Below are positions 6,251-14,943 of a DNA stretch of 33,011 nt, piece after piece. The notes under the pieces were generated by a model. It had not been told where the DNA came from. It was given only the letters and a program-made list of their open reading frames with translations, and made no database searches. A program made the translations under genes and the position numbers. Where the stretch lies: contig CALWJF010000034.1 in assembly GCA_944380935.1 (NCBI GenBank), positions 1-33,011 of the forward strand, written 5' to 3'. The first letter of the stretch is position 1. Every line of letters starts with the position of its first letter. This DNA is from an uncultured Clostridia bacterium (GTDB lineage: Bacteria; Bacillota; Clostridia; Oscillospirales; QAMX01).

Positions 6251-7519
6251 TTGAATAAAAATAGTGAAAATAGGTCACTAAGTATAAAAACTCTTCTTTT
6301 CCTGATTAGCTTTGCCATTATACTATTTAGCGTAATACAGAATATTGGAACGGTAACAGATTGGATAAAAACATTTTTTGGATTTTTTTCGCCAATAATT
6401 ACTGGACTATGTATTGCTTTTGTTCTCAATGTACCTTTAAGTCTATTTGAGGATCGCCTTTTTATAAAAATGAAGCAGAGTAAAATTAAAATTGTGCGTA
6501 AAATCTGCCGTCCTCTTGCGTTATTATTGTCCAGCCTTTTATGTTTAAGCATTGTTGCCATTTCGTTATTAGTCATCATTCCGGATATGACAACGACATT
6601 GACAACACTTGCTAGTGCTTTGCCGAGTTTGTTTACGGATGCGATGACGTGGGTAGAGGAATTATTGGAAAATTTTAATATTGCAGCGGATACCATTCCT
6701 GATATTCGAATTGATTGGGAAAAGTTTTTCGGCCTTGTAGAAGATTTTCTTAGCAGTGATTCCACACAAATTGTCGGCGGTGCGGTAAACATTACGGCCA
6801 GCATTATCAGTGGAGCCATGAATTTTGTTTTTAGCATTATTATTGCCTTTTATATTCTCGCGAAAAAGGAACGGGTATCTGCGTTTGTCCATAAAATGAT
6901 ACATGCTTTTGTGCCCGCTCGTATAGAACGGCATTTATATCACATTTCTACATTAACATATAATGCTTTTGCTAACTTTATTACAGGTCAGTTAACAGAG
7001 GCTGTGATTCTAGGCGTTTTGTGTTTTATTGGGATGAATATTTTTGGATTTCCTTATGCAGCAGTAATTTCTGTAGGAATTTGCATCACAGCGCTTGTTC
7101 CAATTGTCGGAGCTGTTATCGGAGAAGCGATCGGCGTTATCTTTATTATGACGGTTAATCCATTACAGGCGCTTTTATTTCTGCTTTTTATACTTATACT
7201 TCAGCAGCTTGAAGGTTCCCTGATCTATCCGCGTGTTGTGGGTAAATCTGTCGGGCTTCCAAGTATTCTGGTATTAAGCGCGGTTCTTGTTGGCGGAAAT
7301 ATAGGGGGTGTTGCGGGCGCGCTTGCGGGGGTTCCAATTTGTGCGGTCTTATATGCGCTTTTAAAGAATGCGCTGGATCGTCATGAAGATGAAAAAGTGC
7401 ATTATGCGGTCGAAGCAGTGATTGGAATGGATGAAACAATATCTAAGGAGAAAACGGAAACGGATATAAAATGTTCAGAGGAAACAGCGCCGCGTGAAAA
7501 AGAACGATCCGACGGTTGA
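6251..7519 (+). CDS. AI-2E family (PerM/UPF0118) membrane transporter
   Basis: A 422-residue polytopic membrane protein. Two N-terminal helices (about 14-35 and 40-60) are followed by a helix pair near 85-112. Next comes a soluble amphipathic stretch (LPSLFTDAMTWVEELLENF to LVEDFLSSD), then a C-terminal block of five or so helices containing GxxxPxxGAVIG-like sequence (ITALVPIVGAVIGEAIGVIF) and the family's QQLEGSLIYPRVVGKSVGL motif at about 317-335. This pattern defines the AI-2E transporter family. Members are credited with autoinducer-2 or Na+/H+ transport, so the substrate is open. The start is TTG 6251, chosen because AGAGGCGG lies just upstream and the first helix begins soon after. The charged tail (about 375-422) is not conserved. 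Likely cotranscribed with uppP, 37 bases downstream. Confidence 0.85.
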   Translation: MNKNSENRSLSIKTLLFLISFAIILFSVIQNIGTVTDWIKTFFGFFSPIITGLCIAFVLNVPLSLFEDRLFIKMKQSKIKIVRKICRPLALLLSSLLCLSIVAISLLVIIPDMTTTLTTLASALPSLFTDAMTWVEELLENFNIAADTIPDIRIDWEKFFGLVEDFLSSDSTQIVGGAVNITASIISGAMNFVFSIIIAFYILAKKERVSAFVHKMIHAFVPARIERHLYHISTLTYNAFANFITGQLTEAVILGVLCFIGMNIFGFPYAAVISVGICITALVPIVGAVIGEAIGVIFIMTVNPLQALLFLLFILILQQLEGSLIYPRVVGKSVGLPSILVLSAVLVGGNIGGVAGALAGVPICAVLYALLKNALDRHEDEKVHYAVEAVIGMDETISKEKTETDIKCSEETAPREKERSDG

Positions 7520-7556
7520 TAGAAAGTTGAAAATATCAGTATAAGGAGGACATAAA

Positions 7557-8399
7557 ATGATAGAACTGCTTAAAAGCATTCTAATTGGAATCGTTCAGGG
7601 AATTACAGAATGGCTGCCTGTTAGCTCCACAGGACATATGATTTTGTTCAACGAGTTCATCCATCTTAAGGTTACGGATGCATTTTTTGAAATGTTTTTG
7701 GTTGTAATTCAATTTGGTTCCATTCTTGCAGTGTTTGTTTTGTATTTTACAAAGTTAAACCCATTTTCGAAAACAAAATCTCTACAAATGAAGAAAAAAA
7801 CCTGGAACTTGTGGTTTAAAGTTGTAGTTGCGGTGATTCCATCCGGAATTATCGGAGTTTTGTTTGATGACTGGTTTGATTTGCATTTTTATAACTATAT
7901 AACAGTTGCAATAGCTTTGATTGTCTACGGTATAGCTTTTATTTTGATTGAACGGAGACGTAGTGGAAAACATCAGCTGGAATCTTCCGTTTATGATATT
8001 GACTATAAAACAGCGCTTGGGATTGGCGTTTTTCAGATTTTGTCAATTATTCCGGGTACTTCCCGCTCGGGTTCAACGATTATTGGAGCGATGCTTTTAG
8101 GACTTTCGCGTACAAGTGCAGCGGAGTTTTCATTTTTTATGGCAGTTCCAACGATGCTAGGCGCGAGCGGTTTGAAAATTGTAAAGTATATATTGGATGG
8201 AAATGCATTGCTTAATGGGCAGGAATGGGCAATTTTGATTGTTGGATGTGTTACTGCATTTGTTGTGTCCTTGTTTGCAATCAAAGCTTTAATGCGATAT
8301 GTACGCAGTCACTCTTTTTCGGCTTTTGGGATCTATCGAATTGTACTTGGTATGTTGGTAATTGGATATTTCATGCTTAATCGTTTTCTTCCTTTTTAA
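7557..8399 (+). CDS. uppP: Undecaprenyl-diphosphatase
   Basis: A 280-residue integral membrane enzyme of the BacA/UppP family. It removes one phosphate from undecaprenyl diphosphate to regenerate the lipid carrier for peptidoglycan and wall-polymer synthesis, and gives some bacitracin resistance. Both catalytic motifs are present: GIVQGITEWLPVSSTGH (residues 11-27, with Glu18 and His27) and PGTSRSGSTI (166-175, with Arg170). About eight membrane helices are visible and the length is normal. AAGGAGG sits eight bases before ATG 7557. It follows the permease gene closely and ends in a strong terminator, so the two probably form one transcript. Confidence 0.95.
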   Translation: MIELLKSILIGIVQGITEWLPVSSTGHMILFNEFIHLKVTDAFFEMFLVVIQFGSILAVFVLYFTKLNPFSKTKSLQMKKKTWNLWFKVVVAVIPSGIIGVLFDDWFDLHFYNYITVAIALIVYGIAFILIERRRSGKHQLESSVYDIDYKTALGIGVFQILSIIPGTSRSGSTIIGAMLLGLSRTSAAEFSFFMAVPTMLGASGLKIVKYILDGNALLNGQEWAILIVGCVTAFVVSLFAIKALMRYVRSHSFSAFGIYRIVLGMLVIGYFMLNRFLPF

Positions 8400-8408
8400 A
8401 TATTTTTA

Positions 8409-8451
8409 CCCCTTGGATAAGATATAAAGCTATCCAAGGGGGTTCTTTTTT
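8409..8451 (+). terminator. Terminator after uppP
   Basis: CCCCTTGGATA and TATCCAAGGGG form an 11-bp stem around an 11-base loop, followed by GTTCTTTTTT. Confidence 0.85.
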
Positions 8452-8470
8452 ACAATTTCCCAATTCATAC

Positions 8471-8499
8471 TTTACAAATCCTACTGCCTTCGTTACAAT
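8471..8499 (+). promoter_or_regulatory. Promoter of the siroheme-protein/ABC transporter operon
   Basis: TTTACA (8471-8476), a 17-base spacer, TACAAT (8494-8499), 32 bases before the first start codon. Confidence 0.6.
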
Positions 8500-8530
8500 A
8501 AAATAGATGTCGAAAAAAGGAGAATGATTT

Positions 8531-9478
8531 ATGGAAAAACAAAAACTATCTGCTACAGAAATTGCACGTGTTAAGGGAATGGGATTTTTGCTGAATCGCG
8601 GAACACAGAATTTTTCCGGTCGTATTTTACCGCGTGGCGTAGTTTTTACTGCAGATGAACTGGCGGCCATTTCTGAATGTGCTCGCCGTTTTGGAAATGG
8701 AAACATTGCGTTTACGTCGCGTTTGACTGCAGAAGTCGTTGGAATTCCATATGAAAAAATAGAGGAGGCACGTCAGTTTATTTCGGATAAAGGATTGTGT
8801 TTTGGCGGCACCGGCGCAAAAATACGTCCGGTCACCGCTTGCAAGGGTACAACCTGTGTATATGGAAATTTTGATACTCAAGCGATGGCAAAAGAAGTTT
8901 TTGATCAGTATTATTTGGGCTGGTCTGATGTAAAACTACCGCATAAATTTAAAATTGCAATTGGTGGATGTCCTAATAGCTGCATGAAACCGAGTTTGAA
9001 TGATTTTGGAATTGAAGGCCATCGTGCACCAATATATGATATGCAGAAATGCCGAGGCTGTAAACTATGTCAAGTTGCGCAGCGTTGTCCCATTGGAGCG
9101 ATTAAAATGGAAAATGGAAAAGCGCAAATTGATACGCAGAAGTGCATTAGCTGTGGCGTATGTTTAGGAAAATGTCCTTTTGATGCTTTTGCATCAGATG
9201 CACCAGTTCAATATAAAATTTTTGTAGGAGGAACCTGGGGAAAAACTTCGCGTATGGGAACACCTTTATCTCGTATGGTAGAGCGTGAAGATGTTTTCCC
9301 GCTTTTAGAAAAAACCATGCTTTGGTTTAAGGAAAATGCTTACCAAAAAGAACGGCTTGGCGCAGCAATAGACCGAATTGGTGTAGAAAAATTGGAAAAA
9401 GCACTTTTTGATGAAGATTTGCTTAATAGAAAAGAAGAGATTTTAGCTGCTCCGCTTCGTGTGCGGGATGAGCAATAA
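8531..9478 (+). CDS. AsrC-like siroheme and 4Fe-4S reductase
   Basis: A 315-residue cytoplasmic protein of the nitrite/sulfite reductase superfamily, close in layout to anaerobic sulfite reductase subunit C. Residues 20-90 are the ferredoxin-like half-domain. The siroheme-4Fe-4S ligands are Cys104 and Cys109 (ACKGTTC) with Cys147 and Cys151 (GGCPNSC). An inserted 2x[4Fe-4S] ferredoxin has C174, C177, C180, C186 and C205, C208, C211, C215. The first pair spacing (CX4C) is one shorter than the CX5C of E. coli sulfite reductase. AAAAAGGAG precedes ATG 8531. No AsrA or AsrB gene is near, so its electron donor is unknown. The three genes that follow are an iron-chelate/cobalamin-type ABC importer, with the first starting two bases after this stop, so a role tied to imported metal or tetrapyrrole is possible. 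Sulfite or nitrite reduction is the family default. Confidence 0.85.
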   Translation: MEKQKLSATEIARVKGMGFLLNRGTQNFSGRILPRGVVFTADELAAISECARRFGNGNIAFTSRLTAEVVGIPYEKIEEARQFISDKGLCFGGTGAKIRPVTACKGTTCVYGNFDTQAMAKEVFDQYYLGWSDVKLPHKFKIAIGGCPNSCMKPSLNDFGIEGHRAPIYDMQKCRGCKLCQVAQRCPIGAIKMENGKAQIDTQKCISCGVCLGKCPFDAFASDAPVQYKIFVGGTWGKTSRMGTPLSRMVEREDVFPLLEKTMLWFKENAYQKERLGAAIDRIGVEKLEKALFDEDLLNRKEEILAAPLRVRDEQ

Positions 9479-9479
9479 T

Positions 9480-10460
9480 ATGAAGCGAAGGATTTGTGGG
9501 ATATTTGCTTTTTTGGTTGTATCCGCTATTTTTCTGTGTTCTTGTGCACGTATGGATTATACGGATGAAGAACCGCTTCTTTCTTCTGATACGGATGCAG
9601 AGGAAGCATGGTGTTTTACAGACGCTTTAGGACATGAAGTAGAGCTTACATCCCCGAAGCGGGTTATCTCTTTATATGGATCTTTTGCAGAAACTTGGAT
9701 ATTGGCCGGCGGAACACTCCTTGCAACCACGCAAGACGCAGTAGAAGAACGCGGATTGGAACTGGGTGAATCTGTAGAAATTATCGGGACGGTAAAAAAT
9801 CCGGATACCGAACGAATTGTCGCATTAGATCCGGATTTTGTAATTCTTTCGGCAGATATTGCTGCACATGTTCAATTAGAAGCATTGCTTGACGATATGC
9901 AGATTCCGCATGCCTATTTCCGCGTTGATACGTATCAGGATTATCTTTTTATGCTGGATGGATTTTGTACATTGACTGGGAGACCGGATCTTTATGAAGA
10001 ATATGGCAAATCTGTGGAAGATGAAATTCAACGGATTTTGGAAAAAATTCCTGCGGAGAGTCCCGCGCCTATGGTTCTTTTGATTCGGGCTTATGCAAGC
10101 GGTGCAAAAGCCAAAGGCATGGATAATTTAGCAGGTGTGATTCTTGATGATCTGCATGCGGATAATATTGTGCAGCACCATGAAAGTCTATTGGAAGAAC
10201 TCAGTTTGGAAGCAATCGTAGAAGAAGATCCGGATTTCATTTTTGTCTCTGCCATGGGATCCAGTGAAGAAGCGATGAAAGCGCTGAAGGAGAATCTTAT
10301 GGACAACCCGGCTTGGAATGGTTTGCACGCGGTACAGAATGAGCATTTTATCCTTTTGCCCAAAGAACTTTTTCATTATAAACCAAATGCTAAATGGGCA
10401 GAAAGTTATGCTTACCTTGCACAGCTTTTATATCCGGATGCCATGAATGAAGAAAAGTAA
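9480..10460 (+). CDS. ABC transporter substrate-binding lipoprotein (iron chelate/cobalamin type)
   Basis: A 326-residue class III (helical backbone) binding protein of the Peripla_BP_2 family, which captures ferric chelates, haem or cobalamin outside the membrane. The signal peptide ends at an unusual lipobox, L19-C20-S21-C22. The mature part begins with the typical DALGHEVELTSPKRVISLYG, then has IVALDPDFVILSAD (the 'P-D-L-V' segment) and a C-terminal half with LEAIVEEDPDFIFVSAMG. The frame extends up to 9459, but ATG 9480 gives the basic MKRR start of the signal peptide. ATG 9468, overlapping the previous stop, is the alternative. The ribosome binding site is weak, consistent with coupling to the upstream reductase gene. 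The permease follows 44 bases downstream. Confidence 0.88.
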   Translation: MKRRICGIFAFLVVSAIFLCSCARMDYTDEEPLLSSDTDAEEAWCFTDALGHEVELTSPKRVISLYGSFAETWILAGGTLLATTQDAVEERGLELGESVEIIGTVKNPDTERIVALDPDFVILSADIAAHVQLEALLDDMQIPHAYFRVDTYQDYLFMLDGFCTLTGRPDLYEEYGKSVEDEIQRILEKIPAESPAPMVLLIRAYASGAKAKGMDNLAGVILDDLHADNIVQHHESLLEELSLEAIVEEDPDFIFVSAMGSSEEAMKALKENLMDNPAWNGLHAVQNEHFILLPKELFHYKPNAKWAESYAYLAQLLYPDAMNEEK

Positions 10461-10504
10461 CAAGATGCGCGTTTGTAGGCATCTCAAAACAGTGAGAGGT
10501 TATT

Positions 10505-11542
10505 ATGCGCGGTAAGTGGAAGCCAGAGGCGTTACAGCGATGGATCACAAGCGGACAGAAAAGCCGAAAATGGATTTTATTGGTATTGAGCATCGGTTTG
10601 GTGCTCGCTATTGGAATCAGTCTATGCGTGGGATCTACCTTTGTATCCCCCGTGAAGATTGTTGCAGCTGTGCGAAATGGAGATGGCCAGTCATCTGCTT
10701 ATCGTATTTTTTTCTATATCCGTCTGCCGCGTACAATTGCGGCAGCTTTTTCCGGTGCGGCTTTGGCTGTTAGCGGCGTAATCATACAGGCAGCGTTGCA
10801 TAATGCTCTTGCTGGTCCCAATATTATTGGCGTGAATTCCGGCGCCGGATTTTTTACCTTGCTGACGCTTTATTTATTTCCGACCATGCCGCAATTGGCT
10901 CCGGTTGGCGCCTTTTTTGGTGCGCTCATATGTGTGTTGTTAATTTTTTTTCTATGTGCAGTTACTGGAGCAGGAAGACTGACGGTCATTTTGGAGGGAG
11001 TTGCAATAGGTAGTCTTTTTTCGGCAGGTGTGGATTTTATAAGCGTTTTAGATCCGGATTTGGCGGTAAACGCTTCTGCATTTATGATCGGCGGTTTTTC
11101 TGGTATTGCCTTATCCCGTTTACTTCCAGCTATTTGGCTGATCTTAATCGCGCTGGCTGTGTCCATGCTAAGTGGGAGCGTGCTGAATGTGTTACTGCTT
11201 GGAGATGAGAGTGCGAAGAGTTTGGGAATGCATGTCGGTGCAGTTCGGATTGGACTGTTGGCTATAGCTGCTGTGCTTGCCGGATCGGCAGTAAGTTTCG
11301 GCGGTTTATTAGGATTTGTCGGTTTACTGGTTCCACATATTACCAGACGGATATTGGGCAGCGACAATCGGATTTTATTACCTGCCGCCTGCCTTTTAGG
11401 AGCAGGTTTTGTGCTGGTCTGTGATGTACTCAGCCGCGTTTTATTTGCACCTTTTGAACTACCGGTTGGAATTTTGCTTTCCGCTGTAGGAGCCCCATTT
11501 TTTCTTGTTTTACTGCTTCGAATGCGGCGTGGAAGCGATTGA
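10505..11542 (+). CDS. FecCD/BtuC family ABC transporter permease
   Basis: A 345-residue permease with about ten membrane helices. Family landmarks are RLPRTIAAAFSGAALAVSGVIIQAALHNALAGPNIIGVNSGAGF near residues 75-118, a short GDESAKSLGMHV segment around 236-247 that contacts the ATPase, and GLLGFVGLLVPHITRRILGSDNR near 265-290. GAGAGG lies eight bases before ATG 10505. It would dimerise to form the channel of the importer with the binding protein upstream and the ATPase downstream. Only one permease gene is present, which is normal for BtuC- or FhuB-like homodimers. The ATPase gene starts 22 bases after this stop. Confidence 0.93.
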   Translation: MRGKWKPEALQRWITSGQKSRKWILLVLSIGLVLAIGISLCVGSTFVSPVKIVAAVRNGDGQSSAYRIFFYIRLPRTIAAAFSGAALAVSGVIIQAALHNALAGPNIIGVNSGAGFFTLLTLYLFPTMPQLAPVGAFFGALICVLLIFFLCAVTGAGRLTVILEGVAIGSLFSAGVDFISVLDPDLAVNASAFMIGGFSGIALSRLLPAIWLILIALAVSMLSGSVLNVLLLGDESAKSLGMHVGAVRIGLLAIAAVLAGSAVSFGGLLGFVGLLVPHITRRILGSDNRILLPAACLLGAGFVLVCDVLSRVLFAPFELPVGILLSAVGAPFFLVLLLRMRRGSD

Positions 11543-11564
11543 TTCAAACGATGAGGAAACTAGC

Positions 11565-12338
11565 ATGTTAAAATGGGATCATGTGAGCGCTGGTTACGGT
11601 CCTGTCCCCGTCTTTCAGGATTTGAGTCTCTGTATTGCACCGGGTCTTACTATCGTAATTGGACCAAATGGAAGTGGAAAAAGTACGCTTTTACGTAGTG
11701 CCATCGGGATTATCCCGATACGCGAAGGGCGTGTATTGTTGAATGGACGAGATATACGGGATTTTCATCGGCATGAACTAGCACGACAGATTGCATTTCT
11801 TCCGCAGATGCGTGAAATTCCGGATATGACGGTTGCATCGCTGGTGTTGCATGGAAGATATCCGCATCTTTCCTGGAACCGTCGGCTTACCCTCCGTGAT
11901 CGTGAATATGCCGAACAGGCAATATCAGATATGGGACTGTGGGAATTGCGAACACGTAATTTGCGCACTTTATCTGGCGGAGAACGGCAAAAAGCTTATT
12001 TGGCTATGGCAATCGTGCAGGATACTCCATGGCTGTTGCTGGATGAGCCGACTACGTTCTTGGATATCCGGCATCAGTTTGAAATCTTATCCCGTATCGG
12101 TGACCTTGCACACGATGGGAAAAACATTGTATTGATTTTACACGACCTTGCGCAGGCATTGGAACTTCAGGGACATATTCTTGTGCTGAAAGATGGCGTT
12201 TCACGTTTTTCAGGTACTGCAAATGCATTATATAAAAGCGGTCTGATGGAATCCATATTCGGCGTTATACCCAATCGTTTTTCAGATAACGGACGTCAGG
12301 TTTACTATTTCCGTCCGCTGTCTGAACAAAAAGCATAA
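11565..12338 (+). CDS. FecE/BtuD family ABC transporter ATPase
   Basis: A 257-residue nucleotide-binding subunit. Visible motifs are Walker A GPNGSGKST at about 32-40, Q-loop LPQMRE near 79, signature LSGGERQKA near 138, Walker B WLLLDEPTTFLD near 157-168, and an H-loop in ILHDLAQAL. The frame continues upstream into the permease gene, but ATG 11565 gives the standard MLKWDHVSAGYG start, with GAGGAAAC before it. It powers the importer encoded by the two genes upstream. The last gene of the operon, it ends before a strong two-way terminator. Confidence 0.93.
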   Translation: MLKWDHVSAGYGPVPVFQDLSLCIAPGLTIVIGPNGSGKSTLLRSAIGIIPIREGRVLLNGRDIRDFHRHELARQIAFLPQMREIPDMTVASLVLHGRYPHLSWNRRLTLRDREYAEQAISDMGLWELRTRNLRTLSGGERQKAYLAMAIVQDTPWLLLDEPTTFLDIRHQFEILSRIGDLAHDGKNIVLILHDLAQALELQGHILVLKDGVSRFSGTANALYKSGLMESIFGVIPNRFSDNGRQVYYFRPLSEQKA

Positions 12339-12383
12339 CTGTTATTTTAAGCGCAATTTTCTACAAATTTTACAATTTGATAT

Positions 12384-12440
12384 AAACAATAGAGCCGATC
12401 ACACGCAAAAATAGTTGCGGTTATCGGCTCTATTGTTTTT
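12384..12440. terminator. Two-way terminator between the ABC and Feo operons
   Basis: AAACAATAGAGCCGAT pairs with ATCGGCTCTATTGTTT (16 bp), with a smaller inner hairpin CGCAA/TTGCG. The plus-strand side continues into T-rich sequence. It separates two convergent operons. Confidence 0.8.
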
Positions 12441-12477
12441 GTTGAAGGAAGTAATATTCTTAATGCAAAATCGTATT

Positions 12478-12651
12478 TTATGATTTTAAGTTGCGCTTAC
12501 AACAATATTTCTCCTGTGCCTCTAAATTTAAATTGCAACAATTGCAATTTCCACAGCAGGTATTATTCCGTTTATGCCGGAATAGGGAAAACAATGCACA
12601 AACTGTCCAGGCAAGGAGAAGAATAATAATTATCCAGTCTAATATATGCAT
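12478..12651 (-). CDS. FeoB-associated Cys-rich membrane protein
   Basis: A 57-residue protein starting at ATG 12651 behind AAGGA, eight bases after the feoB stop. One membrane helix (DWIIIILLLAWTVCALFSLF, residues 5-24) is followed by a basic stretch RHKR and a Cys-rich tail (CC at 32-33, CNCC at 36-39, CC at 50-51). This is the layout of the small FeoB-associated Cys-rich family found at the end of feo operons in anaerobes. Its role is not established. The Cys cluster suggests iron or cluster handling beside the FeoB channel. Upstream in-frame sequence overlaps feoB and is not part of it. Confidence 0.85.
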   Translation of the reverse strand: MHILDWIIIILLLAWTVCALFSLFRHKRNNTCCGNCNCCNLNLEAQEKYCCKRNLKS

Positions 12652-12659
12652 AATCCTTA

Positions 12660-14645
12660 TCAAAATAACATAACAATTCGATAAATGATCGTTCCACAGA
12701 TCCATGCGATCAGACATTGTACAAAAACAATAAGCAAAGTTTTTACGGTTGAGTGCATTTCTCGGCGAATGGATGCAACGGCAGCCACACAAGGCGTGTA
12801 CAACAGTGTGAATGTCAAGAAGCTTGCGGCAGATTGTATAGTAAATAGTGAATTAAGCGGCGCGCCATTCAGCAGTACACCTAAGGTACTTACTACGGCC
12901 TCTTTTGCCATAAAGCCGGTCAATAACGAGGTGGAAACGCGCCAATCTCCAAACCCAAGTGGTCGAAAAATCGGAGCAATCCATTGCCCGATACCTGCCA
13001 AAAGACTATCAGCATTATTGGAAACGATATTTAAACGTGTATCGAAGCTTTGTAAAAACCAGATGATGACGCTGGCAAGAAAAATAACCGTAAAAGCTCT
13101 TCGAATAAAGTCTTTTGCTTTATCCCACATCAATAATCCGGTTGTTTTCAGGGAGGGCATGCGATAACTGGGAAGTTCCATAACAAAAGGAATGGGTTTT
13201 CCTGTAAATATTAGATTTTTTGATACTAAAGCAAATAAAACACCTACCGCAATCCCTCCGGCATATAGAATCATCATGACGAATGCACGATAGTTTGGAA
13301 AAAATGCAGCAGAAAAAACGGTATAAATTGGGATTTTTGCACTGCAGCTCATAAAAGGTGTAAGTAGAATGGTCATTTTTCGATCCCGGTCAGAGGTCAA
13401 TGTTCTTGTAGCCATGACAGCCGGTACCGTACAACCAAAACCAATGAGCATAGGCACGATACTTTTGCCGGATAAACCGATTTTGCGTAAAAGTTTATCC
13501 ATAACAAAAGCTACGCGTGCCATATAGCCAGTGTCTTCTAACATGGAGAGGAAAAAAAACAACACGACAATCAAAGGAAGAAAACTTAAAACATTACCTA
13601 CACCGGCAAAAATCCCATCAATCAGCAAGCTATGTACAACTGGATTCAAGCCATAGGCACTGAGCCATCCATCTACCAAACTCGTTAGAGCCGAGATTCC
13701 CTGTTCCAGCAGTGAACTGAAAAATTCTCCAATTACGTCGAAAGTCAGGTAAAAAATCAATAGCATCACAACCAGGAAAATTGGAATTGAAAAAAAACGA
13801 TGGGTTAAAATATTATCGATCTTTCGACTTCTGACGTATTCCCGACTCTCTCCCCCACGCTTCACGGCATGCGCACAGACCCCTTCAATATAAGCGTAAC
13901 GCATATCAGCGATTGCGGCAAATCGGTCGAGTCCCCGTTCTTTTTCCATTTCTACGATACTATGTTCCGCAAGCTGCAATTCATTTTCATTCAGTTCCAA
14001 GCGTTCAATAATATCGGAATTTCCCTCAATGATATTCATAGCTGCATATCTGGAGAAAATACCTAAACGTTCCGCATGATCTTCTATGATATGAGTTACG
14101 GCATGGATACATCGGTGTACGGGTCCAGGCTTACAAAAATCGTAAATTGCAGGGGCCTGCCGATTTTGCGCGGTTTTAATTGCAATTTCAATCAGTTCAT
14201 CTACGCCTTCATTTTTTGCTGCAATAATTGGAACTGCTGGTACCCCAAGTTCCTCAGAAAGGCGTTGGATGTCAATAGAACCGCCGGCAGCACGAACTTC
14301 GTCCATTAAGTTTAATGCTAATACCATTGGTATGTGCATTTCAATGAGTTGTAAAGTAAGATAAAGATTGCGTTCGATGTTTGTCGCATCCAAAATATTG
14401 ATGATTGCATCTGGTTTGTGTTGTAAAACGAAATCACGTGTTACAATTTCTTCTGCCGAGTAGGGCCGCAGCGAATAGATGCCCGGAAGATCAACAACCT
14501 CACAATTTTTATGTCCACGTACCTGACCGGATTTTTGATCTACTGTAACCCCTGGAAAATTTCCAACATGTTGATTGGAACCGGTAAGTTGATTAAATAA
14601 GGTGGTTTTTCCACAATTTTGATTTCCAACCAATGCAAAAATCAT
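12660..14645 (-). CDS. feoB: Ferrous iron transporter FeoB
   Basis: A 661-residue protein of normal clostridial length that imports Fe2+ across the cytoplasmic membrane. The N-terminal G domain has G1 GNQNCGKT (7-14), the switch region NFPGVTVDQKSG, G3 DLPGIYSL and G4 NLMDE. A helical spacer region runs to about residue 270. The membrane part holds the two Gate motifs, including SFLPLIVVLFFFLSMLEDTGYMARVAF and IGFGCTVPAVMATRTL, with the conserved Cys in GFGCTVP. The ATG overlaps the feoA stop (ATGA), and the Cys-rich partner follows. Expression is probably controlled by the operator upstream of feoA. Confidence 0.97.
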   Translation of the reverse strand: MIFALVGNQNCGKTTLFNQLTGSNQHVGNFPGVTVDQKSGQVRGHKNCEVVDLPGIYSLRPYSAEEIVTRDFVLQHKPDAIINILDATNIERNLYLTLQLIEMHIPMVLALNLMDEVRAAGGSIDIQRLSEELGVPAVPIIAAKNEGVDELIEIAIKTAQNRQAPAIYDFCKPGPVHRCIHAVTHIIEDHAERLGIFSRYAAMNIIEGNSDIIERLELNENELQLAEHSIVEMEKERGLDRFAAIADMRYAYIEGVCAHAVKRGGESREYVRSRKIDNILTHRFFSIPIFLVVMLLIFYLTFDVIGEFFSSLLEQGISALTSLVDGWLSAYGLNPVVHSLLIDGIFAGVGNVLSFLPLIVVLFFFLSMLEDTGYMARVAFVMDKLLRKIGLSGKSIVPMLIGFGCTVPAVMATRTLTSDRDRKMTILLTPFMSCSAKIPIYTVFSAAFFPNYRAFVMMILYAGGIAVGVLFALVSKNLIFTGKPIPFVMELPSYRMPSLKTTGLLMWDKAKDFIRRAFTVIFLASVIIWFLQSFDTRLNIVSNNADSLLAGIGQWIAPIFRPLGFGDWRVSTSLLTGFMAKEAVVSTLGVLLNGAPLNSLFTIQSAASFLTFTLLYTPCVAAVASIRREMHSTVKTLLIVFVQCLIAWICGTIIYRIVMLF

Positions 14646-14869
14646 CAGTCCACCTCAATCTCTACAGTTTTAGCGTCCTCTAATCGGATACTTAAACGAT
14701 ATCCACGTACAAGTAATTCAATGGGATCTCCCATCGGGGCAATTCTCGTAATTTTTAATAGAGTTCCTGGGATTAACCCCATATCTAACAATCGAAGTCT
14801 AAGCATTCCCTGGCCGCCCACGGCCTTAATTTTTCCTTCTTTTCCGATGGGAAGTTTATCAAGTGTCAT
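14645..14869 (-). CDS. feoA: Ferrous iron transport accessory protein FeoA
   Basis: A 74-residue cytoplasmic SH3-like protein. GGQGMLRLRLLDMGLIPGT (residues 18-36) and the end IELLVRGYRLSIRLEDAKTVEIE match FeoA. It is the small partner needed for FeoB activity, possibly acting on its G domain. GGAGGTATA lies upstream of ATG 14869. First gene of the feo operon, with a clear promoter and operator. Confidence 0.95.
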   Translation of the reverse strand: MTLDKLPIGKEGKIKAVGGQGMLRLRLLDMGLIPGTLLKITRIAPMGDPIELLVRGYRLSIRLEDAKTVEIEVD

Positions 14870-14915
14870 GCATTATACCTCCGATATTTAATAGGCTGTT
14901 TAAGCCAGTAGACAT

Positions 14916-14941
14916 ATTTTGTTAGTTGTGTCTAACAAAAT
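14916..14941. promoter_or_regulatory. DtxR/MntR-like operator over the feo start site
   Basis: ATTTTGTTAG and CTAACAAAAT form a perfect 10-base inverted repeat separated by six bases, containing the TTAG...CTAA core common in DtxR/IdeR-type boxes. It lies directly after the -10 and covers the expected start, so a bound iron-loaded repressor would block feoAB. The regulator itself is not in the window. Confidence 0.6.
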
Positions 14942-14943
14942 GT

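Noticed and set aside
6211-6837. A 208-aa minus-strand frame
   Set aside because: It is antisense to the AI-2E family permease, lacks a ribosome binding site and resembles no family.
10870-11547. A 225-aa minus-strand frame
   Set aside because: Shadow of the FecCD permease, produced by its G/C-biased hydrophobic codons. Lys/Pro/Thr-rich and without motifs.
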